Part shown: positions 33,533-40,475 of the stretch, in pieces | How the letters are laid out: each line of letters starts with the position of its first letter | Position numbering within the stretch: position 1 is the stretch's first letter | NCBI GenBank assembly: GCA_025800125.1 | Contig: JAOXSF010000067.1 | Location: 1-41,373, forward strand | Source: Marinobacterium sp. | GTDB taxonomy: Bacteria; Pseudomonadota; Gammaproteobacteria; Pseudomonadales; Balneatricaceae | Reading direction: 5' to 3' | DNA length: 41,373 bases | Position numbers and translations under genes: made by a program | Notes under the pieces: generated by a model | Database searches by the model: none | The model's input: the letters and a program-made list of their open reading frames with translations, nothing else | Told to the model about the DNA's origin: nothing

Positions 33533-34927
33533 ATGATGCAGCATATTATTGTGCTTGGAGCGGGCCCGGCAGGGGCTACGGTGGCACTGGGCCTGAAACG
33601 GCTGGGTTATCAGGTAACGGTTGTCAGCCAGCCGCGGCCCTTTGCGGCACTGGAAGGTATCTCTTCACGGGTGGTACAGGGGTTAAAAGCCGCTGGTTTC
33701 CAGCAGGCGTTACACTGTATCAACCCGCCCTCGGCCCGAAATGCCAACTGGAATGGCCGCTATAACAATGCCAATACAGAACATCTGGTAAACCGCCAGG
33801 CACTGGATGCGGCAATCTGGCGTGATTTGCAACAAAGCGGTATTCGTTGTGTTGAAGCGCGTGTTACTTCGACGCAATGCCAGGGTAATCATCTGCCTGC
33901 ATCTACAGGTAATGCAGCTGATAAAGCTGTTGGGGTGACTGTTAGTTGCCAGCAGGGAGAGTGCAGTTATCAATTACAGGGGGACTTCCTGGTAGAAGCC
34001 CGTGGCAGGGCTGCTCCGGCAACGAATCTGGTACGCCAGCAGGGGCCAAAAACATTATCACTGTTGCAGTACTGGCAGGGGCCACCCGGTGAAGCCTGTT
34101 CTGCGGCCGTCAGTTTTGAACAGGGCTGGGCCTGGCTGGCACAGGACGCAGAGGGTCATCGGTATCTGCAATTGACACTCGACCCGAACCATACCCCGCT
34201 ACCTGAGAAAGCAAAACTGGCTGAATTCTGCCAGCAACACCTGCAACAGATACCCCAGGCACAGCCTTTTATGAAGGATGCCCAGCCCGTTGGTGTGCCT
34301 CATGCCAGAATCAGCACGGCGGTACTGTACCCGCAGTGCTGTGGAGCGAACTGGCTGCGGGTGGGGGATGCGGCGATGGCGGTCGACCCACTGTCAGGAA
34401 ACGGTATTTTTCAGGCGATCTCTTCAGCGCTACAGGCACCCGCAGTCATTAATACGCTGCTGCAATCGCAATCAGAAGGTCAGCAGGAACAGCAGGAACA
34501 GCAGATCGTTCTGGCACAACAATTTCATCAACAGCGTATTGATGGGCTGTTCTGGCGTTTTGCCCGTATCGGGCGCGATTTTTACCGTATGGAGCAACAA
34601 TGGCCTGTGCAGCCATTCTGGCAGCAGCGTAATCAATGGCCTGATGCACAGCCGCTGCACCTGACGGCCCGGTTTGAAGATATTGCAATTGTGACGCGCC
34701 CGGTCGTGTCTGATAACCGCATTGTGGCGAAAAAAGTAGTGGTGACGCCAGATCAACCATTGGGCATCTGGCATCTGGCGGGTGTCGAGCTGGCACCGAT
34801 TGTGGAGGCTTTGCGCCAACGCCCACCGGAGCAATCATTCATGGAATGTCTGGCTGGCCTTGAAATAGAACCACCGGTACGGCAGATGATTATCAACTGG
34901 GCGATGCAGCTGGGTTATCAGCAGTAA
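33533..34927 (+). CDS. FAD-dependent monooxygenase (QhpG-like)
   Basis: The 464-residue flavoprotein has an N-terminal dinucleotide fold GAGPAG (9-14) and the second FAD motif GDAAMAVDPLSGNGI (278-292), as in halogenase and aromatic hydroxylase relatives. QhpG of this class dihydroxylates a tryptophan of the QhpC peptide while forming cysteine tryptophylquinone. The start is one of two adjacent ATGs (33533, 33536) after a run of seven G. The frame opens at 33476 but overlaps the protease. A glutamine-rich stretch (SEGQQEQQEQQ near 323) is encoded by a small repeat. It is the last gene of the trio. The peptide substrate and the radical SAM partner are not in the window. Confidence 0.78.
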   Translation: MMQHIIVLGAGPAGATVALGLKRLGYQVTVVSQPRPFAALEGISSRVVQGLKAAGFQQALHCINPPSARNANWNGRYNNANTEHLVNRQALDAAIWRDLQQSGIRCVEARVTSTQCQGNHLPASTGNAADKAVGVTVSCQQGECSYQLQGDFLVEARGRAAPATNLVRQQGPKTLSLLQYWQGPPGEACSAAVSFEQGWAWLAQDAEGHRYLQLTLDPNHTPLPEKAKLAEFCQQHLQQIPQAQPFMKDAQPVGVPHARISTAVLYPQCCGANWLRVGDAAMAVDPLSGNGIFQAISSALQAPAVINTLLQSQSEGQQEQQEQQIVLAQQFHQQRIDGLFWRFARIGRDFYRMEQQWPVQPFWQQRNQWPDAQPLHLTARFEDIAIVTRPVVSDNRIVAKKVVVTPDQPLGIWHLAGVELAPIVEALRQRPPEQSFMECLAGLEIEPPVRQMIINWAMQLGYQQ

Positions 34928-35060
34928 GGCTGTGCCTGTCACGCTTTACTGTTCCCGTTAAAAATTAACCTGGTGTCCCTGTTTTTTTACCAAGCGTCCC
35001 ATTAGTCATTGGTGGGGCTGTACAGACTGGCAGGTTGTGCAAAGATAGTGGCGTGATTTA

Positions 35061-35259
35061 CGGAGCATGGCTGATGGGCAAACGGATGGCCAGACGGCTA
35101 TGCCCTTCTGTCTCCGATAATCACTGATCCACTCCTTCTGGGGCCTGCTTGCGCGCAGGGTTTCCCCTTCAGAAGACAGTTTTTGCGTTACGGTTGCTTG
35201 CGCAATGTTCCCTGACGCAAAGATAATTATGGCGCTGCCATTGGCGCGCCTTCTTTTTT
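35061..35259 (+). ncRNA. Candidate structured leader RNA upstream of a metal-handling gene group
   Basis: Pairings seen: CGGAG 35061-35065 with CTCCG 35112-35116; GGGCA 35076-35080 with TGCCC 35101-35105; a composite stem 35135-35175 (CTTCTG/CAGAAG, GGG/CCC, CCTGC/GCAGG with two bulges). TTTGCGT 35182-35188 can pair either with CGCAA 35201-35205 or with ACGCAAA 35215-35221. A terminator follows at 35231. Mutually exclusive helices before a terminator and about 95 bases before a start codon are typical of riboswitch or attenuator leaders. I do not recognise the class, and cobalamin, fluoride and manganese consensus segments are not seen. Expression platform and ligand are inference. Confidence 0.45.
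35231..35259 (+). terminator. Intrinsic terminator ending the structured leader
   Basis: GGCGC-t-GCC (35231-35239) pairs with GGC-GCGCC (35243-35250) around ATT with one bulged T, an 8-bp GC-rich stem. It runs directly into TTCTTTTTT. It is far from the gene upstream (stop at 34927) and 94 bases before the next start, as expected for regulated premature termination. Confidence 0.8.
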
Positions 35260-35352
35260 CTGTTCAGCGCTATACGTTTTATATTCAGCAACACTGTGAT
35301 AGAAATGCACACCTGATTTGCTGATAGCCCCTGATTGTTGCTTCGAAGTGCT

Positions 35353-35808
35353 ATGAACCCTTATCGTCACCAAACTGCTACACCGGTTTTATTGCTGGTA
35401 CTGCTCCTGAGCTGGATAAACTATCTGGCGGTGCAAACTGTAGTTGTTCATACGGTAGAGCCTGCAAACAGTGCGGCACTGGCGACCAGTATGACGTTAA
35501 CGAATAGCATGACGTTGACAGGTGGTATGGCATTAACCAGGGGGCAGGTGCCAAGCGGTACAGTGGCTGGTAGCACTGATGTTGATCATGGCCACACGCA
35601 TGGCGAACAGCCGCTACATCAGTTGGTGAGTATTGCCCATCAGCATAGCCAGCACACCCCGGACCACCTTCATGATGCGCCACAACTGCCAGTTGTTATG
35701 GCGGTTATGACGCTGCGACTTCCTGAACATCGGCCTGTTATTTTTCAAATAGGTTGCCCTTCAGAATATACATTTCGAATAGAACGGCCCCCCCGGCTCT
35801 ATAGCTGA
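35353..35808 (+). CDS. His-rich secreted or membrane-anchored small protein
   Basis: The 151-residue product begins with a hydrophobic segment (TPVLLLVLLLSWINYLAVQTVVV, about 10-32) that should export it or anchor it in the inner membrane. The middle holds threonine/methionine repeats (SMTLTN, SMTLTG, GMALTR) from an 18-bp DNA repeat. A histidine cluster follows (DHGHTHGEQPLHQLVSIAHQHSQHT), suited to metal binding. The C-terminus RIERPPRLYS resembles small proteins beside metal efflux or HupE genes. No defined family is recognised. The ATG at 35353 has only a weak GAAG upstream, and a TTG at 35335 is possible. It lies between the structured leader and the HupE/UreJ-type gene. Confidence 0.65.
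   Translation: MNPYRHQTATPVLLLVLLLSWINYLAVQTVVVHTVEPANSAALATSMTLTNSMTLTGGMALTRGQVPSGTVAGSTDVDHGHTHGEQPLHQLVSIAHQHSQHTPDHLHDAPQLPVVMAVMTLRLPEHRPVIFQIGCPSEYTFRIERPPRLYS
35488..35541. repeat. Three in-frame 18-bp repeats inside the His-rich gene
   Basis: Copies lie at 35488-35505, 35506-35523 and 35524-35541 (core ATGACGTTAAC and variants). They encode SMTLTN, SMTLTG and GMALTR. The period is six codons, so the frame is kept. Confidence 0.88.
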
Positions 35809-35833
35809 GTTTATCCAGGCCTGAATACTTTTT

Positions 35834-35929
35834 ATGACAGCTTGTTTAAATGACAGCTTGTTTAAATCACTGCTCGTTTAAATCATTGCTCGTTGACATG
35901 ACGATTGGTTTGCATGACTGCCTAACGTA
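35834..35929. repeat. Degenerate 16-bp tandem repeat array, four clear and two decayed copies
   Basis: Copies begin at 35834, 35850, 35866, 35882, 35898 and 35914. The first two are identical (ATGACAGCTTGTTTAA). The next two are ATCACTGCTCGTTTAA and ATCATTGCTCGTTGAC. The last two keep mainly the ATGAC start. The array fills part of the 315-base gap 35809-36123, in which I see no gene. Confidence 0.9.
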
Positions 35930-36123
35930 ACGGTATTGCTTGCACGCACCTGGTAGCGACATATCTGTTATGCCGGGTTGTGTAATGCAGCGTTGTGTAT
36001 TAGCGAAGTTGTATGCTTGAAAAGTCGTGTACTTGAAAAGCTTCAGGCCATTACAGAGGTGGCTATAGCCTGTTCGTGGGCTGTTGTCACCGCAGCAGAT
36101 AACTCTATAAAGAGCCTTTCTTT

Positions 36124-36864
36124 ATGTCGATCTATCTATCGTTACGTGATGTTTCCGCATTGCGTCTACTTTGGCCTGCGTCTCGTTTATTACCCTGGCT
36201 GGCAGTACTGGTGTTGATGCTGGTATCGCAGTTTGCGGCTGCACATGGGGTTGCTCAGGGTGACAAAGGGTTTATTCAGGAGAGCAGCGGCGTTATGTTG
36301 CTGCCATTTACCTATCTGGGGGCCAAGCATATGGTCACCGGTTACGATCACCTGCTGTTTCTGTGTGGGGTGATCTTTTTTCTTTACCGGCTGAAAGATA
36401 TTGGTATCTACGTCACATTATTTGCCGTTGGCCACTCGGTCACCCTGTTATATGGAGTGTTACAGGGGATCAATGTCAGTCCTTATCTGGTGGATGCCAT
36501 CATCGGTTTTTCTGTGGTCTACAAGGCGCTGGATAACCTTGGCGCTTTCCCGCGCTGGTTTGGTATTCAGCCCAGTACAAAGCTGGCCACATTATTGTTT
36601 GGTCTTATGCATGGTTTTGGTCTGGCGGCAAAAATTCAGGATTTTGAAATTTCGCCGGATGGTCTGATGGCCAATCTGATCGCGTTCAATGTCGGGGTTG
36701 AGCTGGGCCAGTTACTGGCGTTGAGCCTGATTCTGATTGTGATGGGGTATTGGCGCCATACCCATGGTTTTATGCGCCAGGCCTGTGCGGCCAATGTTGT
36801 GATGATGTCCCTCGGTTTTCTGCTGATGGGCTACCAGATTACCGGCCTGATTCTGTCGGCTTGA
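36124..36864 (+). CDS. HupE/UreJ-type membrane permease
   Basis: The 246-residue protein has an N-terminal export-like segment (WLAVLVLMLVSQFAAAHG, about 25-42) and about six membrane helices. The HupE/UreJ_2 family residues are present: GAKHMVTGYDHLLFL (63-77), FAVGHSVTLL, LMHGFGLAAKI and FNVGVELGQLL. Histidines inside membrane segments are thought to bind nickel or cobalt in relatives. The metal here is not known. A ribosome binding site is weak (GAG), so a downstream start is possible. It is 21 bases upstream of the membrane-anchor gene, so the two are co-transcribed. The His-rich gene lies 315 bases before it. Confidence 0.85.
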   Translation: MSIYLSLRDVSALRLLWPASRLLPWLAVLVLMLVSQFAAAHGVAQGDKGFIQESSGVMLLPFTYLGAKHMVTGYDHLLFLCGVIFFLYRLKDIGIYVTLFAVGHSVTLLYGVLQGINVSPYLVDAIIGFSVVYKALDNLGAFPRWFGIQPSTKLATLLFGLMHGFGLAAKIQDFEISPDGLMANLIAFNVGVELGQLLALSLILIVMGYWRHTHGFMRQACAANVVMMSLGFLLMGYQITGLILSA

Positions 36865-36885
36865 GAAACGTAGAGGTAAATAACG

Positions 36886-37638
36886 ATGCATAATCATAAT
36901 GCTCCGCAAAATCATGAACTGCCAACGGCGCGCCAGCTGGTGCGTTCTACTCTCCTTGCGCTGGTTGTTGCGCTGGTACTGCTGGTAACTGTAGTGTTGC
37001 CATCGGAATACGCTATTGACCCAACCGGGGTTGGACGTCTGCTGGGTTTAACCGAGATGGGCGAGATTAAACAGCAGCTGGCAGAAGAAGCCGCAGCAGA
37101 TGCGCAGGCAATGGTTAAACCGTCTCTGAGCGCGGCGGGTTCTCTGTCTACGGTTGCCATGGCCGTTGTGAAGCCAGTTGCACCACAGCCGATTGCTGCT
37201 GCTGTTATCGCACCTGGCCCGCAGCCGTTGCAGCTTGCACAGGCAAAAACTGTTTCTCAGCCAGTCGCGGCAACTCCTGAAGCGATTGCAACCACAGAAG
37301 CTGCTGCCGGGATCAAAAAAGATCAGATCAGCTTTACCCTGACGCCTGGTCAGGGGGCTGAGGTCAAGCTGGAGATGAAGCAGGGAGCGATGGTGGGTTA
37401 TCGTTGGAGTGCCAACGGTGGTAAGTTGAACTATGACACCCATGGCGACCCTTACAACCCACCAAAAGGTTTCTATCATGGCTATGGTAAGGGGCGTTTC
37501 CAGCCAGGTGATAGCGGTATTCTGGAAGCAGCCTTTGATGGTAATCATGGCTGGTTCTGGCGTAATCGAACCAAAGACAATGTCACCCTGACACTGACCG
37601 TAGAGGGTGAATTTATCAAAATGAAACGGGTTATCTGA
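36886..37638 (+). CDS. Single-pass membrane-anchor protein associated with HupE/UreJ permeases
   Basis: The 250-residue protein has a His-containing N-terminus (MHNHNAPQNH), one membrane helix (LVRSTLLALVVALVLLVTVVLP, about 19-40) and the conserved segment EYAIDPTGVGRLLGLTEMGEIKQQL (42-66). A low-complexity Ala/Pro/Val linker (about 70-140) follows, then a periplasmic beta-rich C-terminal domain (about 145-250, with GAMVGYRWSANGG, GYGKGRFQPGDSG and GNHGWFWRNR). The N-terminal part is found next to HupE/UreJ_2 genes in other bacteria. Its role is unknown. GAGGT lies 8 bases before the ATG and the gap from the permease gene is 21 bases. Periplasmic partner or metal chaperone function is inference. 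Confidence 0.75.
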   Translation: MHNHNAPQNHELPTARQLVRSTLLALVVALVLLVTVVLPSEYAIDPTGVGRLLGLTEMGEIKQQLAEEAAADAQAMVKPSLSAAGSLSTVAMAVVKPVAPQPIAAAVIAPGPQPLQLAQAKTVSQPVAATPEAIATTEAAAGIKKDQISFTLTPGQGAEVKLEMKQGAMVGYRWSANGGKLNYDTHGDPYNPPKGFYHGYGKGRFQPGDSGILEAAFDGNHGWFWRNRTKDNVTLTLTVEGEFIKMKRVI

Positions 37639-37644
37639 CCCATC

Positions 37645-37678
37645 AGGCCGCTGCTGTCTGTACTGAATGCGGCGGCCT
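37645..37678. other. Stem-loop after the membrane-anchor gene
   Basis: AGGCCGC (37645-37651) pairs with GCGGCCT (37672-37678) across a 20-nt loop, just after the stop codon. No T-run follows, so it may act as a factor-dependent terminator or mRNA 3' stabiliser. Confidence 0.4.
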
Positions 37679-37739
37679 CTATCCGTGATCATGCAAATAG
37701 AACTATTTGTCAGGTTCCGGACGATTAACAGGCGGTAGT

Positions 37740-38699
37740 ATGACGGTAACTGCGGGTTTTCTGCTGGAATATCACACCTTTGCTGAAACCGTGGCACTGG
37801 CCCCGGATGTGGCCTCTTTTCTACAGTTACATTACCCGCAGTTGACGCCGGAGCAACTTCAGGCCTGGCAAACAGCAGCGGCAATAAGGCTGGATGGCAA
37901 AATAGTCCGCTTGCAGCAGCCGTTGCAGGCGGGACAAGTGGTTTCAGTTAATTTGCCAGCACACCCGGAAGCTGAGGTGAACACAGACTGGCAGCTGATC
38001 TGGCAAAATGATGAATTGATGGCGGTATATAAGCCGCCGTTATTGCCTGTCAGCCGCACCACCCGCAACCTGCATAATACGTTGATCTCGCTGGTACGTC
38101 GGCAGACACCCCATTACAACGCCCACCTGTTACACCGGCTTGATACGGAAACCGATGGTCTGCTGCTGATTGCCAAAAACAGCGCGGCAGATTGTAAATG
38201 GAAGAAGCAGTTATCAACGCTAATTTTACGTAAACGCTACCATGCCAATATTTATGGTGTGCCAGCCTGGCAGCAGAAAGAGTTGATATGTGCATTATCT
38301 GAACGTATCGGCAGTGAAATTCGTAGTCAGATGTATGTGGTAGATGAAACGCAGCCGACGCTTTACCCCAAACCCAAACAGAGCCATAGCCGATTTCGGC
38401 GCCTGGCAGTGAAAGGTGGCAGGGCGTTGATTGAATGTGAGCTGATTACGGGCCGTAAGCATCAGATACGGGCGCAGCTTGCACACCTGGGCCACCCGAT
38501 TGTGGCGGACAAAATCTATGCACACCAGGGATATTACTATCTGCAACGGCTGGCATTGACCCGGCAGCAGCAGGAATTCACTGATGCCGAAATTGCAGCA
38601 CTAGGTGGCCCACATCACCAGCTCACCGCTGTGGCCCTTGAAATACAGCCCTATGCTGGGCAAAAGCCCATTGTTTTGCAGTTGCCGTGGCTTGATTAA
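37740..38699 (+). CDS. RluA-family pseudouridine synthase (second in window)
   Basis: The 319-residue enzyme has an S4-like N-terminal region (about 22-72, with LDGKIVRLQQPLQAGQVV) and the catalytic motif HRLDTETDGLLLIAK (132-146) with D135. LKKRYHANIYG-type and GRKHQIRAQLAHLGHPIVADKIY segments of the RluA/RsuA fold follow. The target uridine is unknown. The start is the ATG at 37740, with AGGCGG 4-5 bases upstream. A TTG at 37707 is open but unlikely. It shares only modest similarity with the RluA-type protein at 29984, so they are not a recent duplication. It is the last gene before the cytochrome genes, with a 208-base gap. Confidence 0.9.
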   Translation: MTVTAGFLLEYHTFAETVALAPDVASFLQLHYPQLTPEQLQAWQTAAAIRLDGKIVRLQQPLQAGQVVSVNLPAHPEAEVNTDWQLIWQNDELMAVYKPPLLPVSRTTRNLHNTLISLVRRQTPHYNAHLLHRLDTETDGLLLIAKNSAADCKWKKQLSTLILRKRYHANIYGVPAWQQKELICALSERIGSEIRSQMYVVDETQPTLYPKPKQSHSRFRRLAVKGGRALIECELITGRKHQIRAQLAHLGHPIVADKIYAHQGYYYLQRLALTRQQQEFTDAEIAALGGPHHQLTAVALEIQPYAGQKPIVLQLPWLD

Positions 38700-38907
38700 T
38701 ACTGACAGTCTTTACATAAATTTACGCCATATCAGATTTTTTGAATGTAATTCCAGTGCTAAGATGGCGGCGCTCGGGTGTTATGTGAGGACGCCCGCGC
38801 GATTTAAACGATCTTTGGGTCTCTGGCTTTTGTTAACAGACAGATACACCAGCAAGATCGACTGATGAGAACGACCAAGACAGAAGTTGTCTGACAGGAG
38901 TCCTATT

Positions 38908-39372
38908 GTGAAAGCAACCGTTAAAGTATTGTCCGCCGCCGTGCTGGCCACCCTGGTATCCCTGCCTGCTGTTGCAGAGCAGCCATTTGAAGCTGAAGTT
39001 GAAGCCCGTCAGGCACACATGCAGCTGGTTAAATACAACATGGGCATTCTGGGCTCTATGGCTAAAGGTAAGCGTGATTACAACGCTGAAGTTGCGGCGG
39101 CGGCGGCCAGCGATATGTTGATGCTGGCAACCATGAACAATATGACTCTGTGGCCGAAAGGCTCGGACAGCTCTGTAGAAGGCTTGGGTTCTAAAACCAA
39201 AGCCTCTATGTGGGAAGCAGACTCTACCGTTATGGATAAGCACCAGGACTGGGTAAATGCCTCTAAAAAGATGGCGGATGTTGCCGGTAATGGTCTGGGT
39301 GAGCTGAAAGGTGCAATCCGTGATCTGGGTAAATCCTGTAAGGGTTGCCACAAGGCGTACAAAGTTAAGTAA
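38908..39372 (+). CDS. Class II cytochrome c (cytochrome c prime/c556 type)
   Basis: The 154-residue precursor has a signal peptide (MKATVKVLSAAVLATLVSLPAVA, cleavage before EQPF) and a four-helix class II cytochrome c domain. Its single heme site CKGCH is at the C-terminus (C144, C147, H148). At the distal heme position, where cytochromes c prime have leucine or phenylalanine in the RQxx(L/F) helix, this protein has methionine (M38 in RQAHM). Six-coordinate c556-like heme is therefore possible. Location is the periplasm. Roles in the family include electron transfer and nitric oxide binding. The start is GTG at 38908, with AGGAG 7 bases upstream. It precedes a cytochrome b561 gene, a frequent pairing. 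Confidence 0.92.
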   Translation: MKATVKVLSAAVLATLVSLPAVAEQPFEAEVEARQAHMQLVKYNMGILGSMAKGKRDYNAEVAAAAASDMLMLATMNNMTLWPKGSDSSVEGLGSKTKASMWEADSTVMDKHQDWVNASKKMADVAGNGLGELKGAIRDLGKSCKGCHKAYKVK

Positions 39373-39437
39373 GTTTTGTGAATAAATCGTCTGTGCTGAT
39401 TGTGCATATCGAATAACAGGGGCTAACCCTCTGTGCC

Positions 39438-39469
39438 ATAGCGGTGGCAGTGTCCACCGCTATTTTTCT
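39438..39469 (+). terminator. Intrinsic terminator after the cytochrome c gene
   Basis: A perfect 10-bp stem (ATAGCGGTGG 39438-39447, CCACCGCTAT 39454-39463) with a 6-nt loop runs into TTTTCT. It should limit read-through from the cytochrome c gene into cytochrome b561, only 64 bases further on. Confidence 0.88.
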
Positions 39470-39532
39470 GACTGTACCTCTTATCCCTCTTATCTGTTTT
39501 TGCCTGCCAACCTTCTGATTGCGAGATACTTT

Positions 39533-40210
39533 ATGAGTCAGCTTAATGTCAAACCGATGGTTAAAGTCTGGGACTTGCCTGTACGTCTGTTTCACTGGAG
39601 CCTGGTGGGGCTGTTTGTCTTTCTGATTATCAGCGGAGATCTGGGGGATGATCTGATTGAATGGCATTTCTACGCGGGTTATCTGTTATCCGGGCTGATT
39701 GTCTTTCGTCTGGTGTGGGGGCTGGTTGGGTCTCACCATGCTCGTTTTGTAAACTTTATTCGCAATCCGCTGCATACTTTGCGCTATAGCCTGAATGTTG
39801 CACGGGGCAAGGCTGGCCACTATGAAGGTCATAACCCGCTGGGCGCGCTGATGGTGGTCGCGTTACTGGGGTTGTTGGCGGTACAGGTGGCCAGTGGTCT
39901 GATTACCACCGACGATGTCATCTGGGATGGGCCTTTCTACAGCGCGGTCAATGAAGAGATGGCAGAGCTGGGTGGTATAACCCACCATTATGTTCAGCTG
40001 GTATTGAAAGTGCTGGTGGGCCTTCATCTGCTGGCAATCGTGGTGCATAAGGTGGCATTCAAGGAAGCACTGGTGCCTGCTATGCTGCATGGCCGCAAGC
40101 CGCATCATCCTGCCGCTGTTGAAACCGGTGCAGTTAACCCTGTAGCACTGGTTGCTGCTGCTGTACTGGCTGCCGGTTGGGTGTACTACCTGTTCAGTCT
40201 GCCGCTGTAA
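39533..40210 (+). CDS. Cytochrome b561-family membrane protein
   Basis: The 225-residue inner-membrane protein has about four to five helices and the bacterial cytochrome b561 pattern KVWDLPVRLFHWSLVG (11-26), WHFYAGYLLSGLIVFRLVWGLVG (44-66), GHNPLGALMVVALLGLLAVQVASGL (99-123) and HHYVQLVLKVLVGLHLLAIVVHK. These contain the paired histidines for two b-type hemes. It probably passes electrons between the quinone pool and the soluble class II cytochrome encoded upstream. The ATG at 39533 has GAGA about 6 bases upstream. The open frame back to 39500 is less likely. A terminator separates the two genes, so they may be expressed separately. Confidence 0.9.
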   Translation: MSQLNVKPMVKVWDLPVRLFHWSLVGLFVFLIISGDLGDDLIEWHFYAGYLLSGLIVFRLVWGLVGSHHARFVNFIRNPLHTLRYSLNVARGKAGHYEGHNPLGALMVVALLGLLAVQVASGLITTDDVIWDGPFYSAVNEEMAELGGITHHYVQLVLKVLVGLHLLAIVVHKVAFKEALVPAMLHGRKPHHPAAVETGAVNPVALVAAAVLAAGWVYYLFSLPL

Positions 40211-40228
40211 ACCTGATGCGATAACCCT

Positions 40229-40279
40229 GGCTGGTGCTATCAACCTTGGCTGGTGCTATCAACCCCGGTGCTATCAACC
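40229..40279. repeat. Three 19-bp-type tandem repeats after the cytochrome b561 gene
   Basis: GGCTGGTGCTATCAACC occurs at 40229-40245 and 40248-40264 (period 19 bp). A shorter copy, GGTGCTATCAACC, lies at 40267-40279. The array starts 18 bases after the b561 stop codon. Confidence 0.9.
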
Positions 40280-40475
40280 CCGGCGCGACCAGCCTGGTTT
40301 TGCCTGATAAACCGCCTGTGGCCTGATGTGCCGTTACATCGGGTCACAGGTTGGATTTACCTGTCCGTCTATTCTCTCTACCATGCCCGCCATATTGTGC
40401 GCTTATCCGTCTGAGGGCTGATAAGTCGCTAGCGGATTCTGATAATTCGAAAAGCTATGATTCAGGGAGAATTCT

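Larger units (their letters stand above)
34928..35352. other. 425-base gap before the His-rich gene
   Basis: No gene is visible. The first 130 bases hold a GTTAA/TTAAC mini-hairpin and a T7 run at about 34982. From about 35061 the sequence becomes strongly self-complementary and ends in an intrinsic terminator, annotated separately as a candidate leader RNA. Confidence 0.5.

Noticed and set aside
34928-35260. Cobalamin riboswitch before the HupE-type group
   Set aside because: The conserved B12-box and core segments are not present in the leader, so I call it unassigned.
35834-35929. CRISPR array
   Set aside because: The 16-bp units are directly adjacent without spacers and decay along the array. 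There are no cas genes.
38225-38240. LiuR-box-like TTTACGTAAACG in the second pseudouridine synthase gene
   Set aside because: It is inside coding sequence, only one arm is intact, and the neighbours have no link to branched-chain metabolism.
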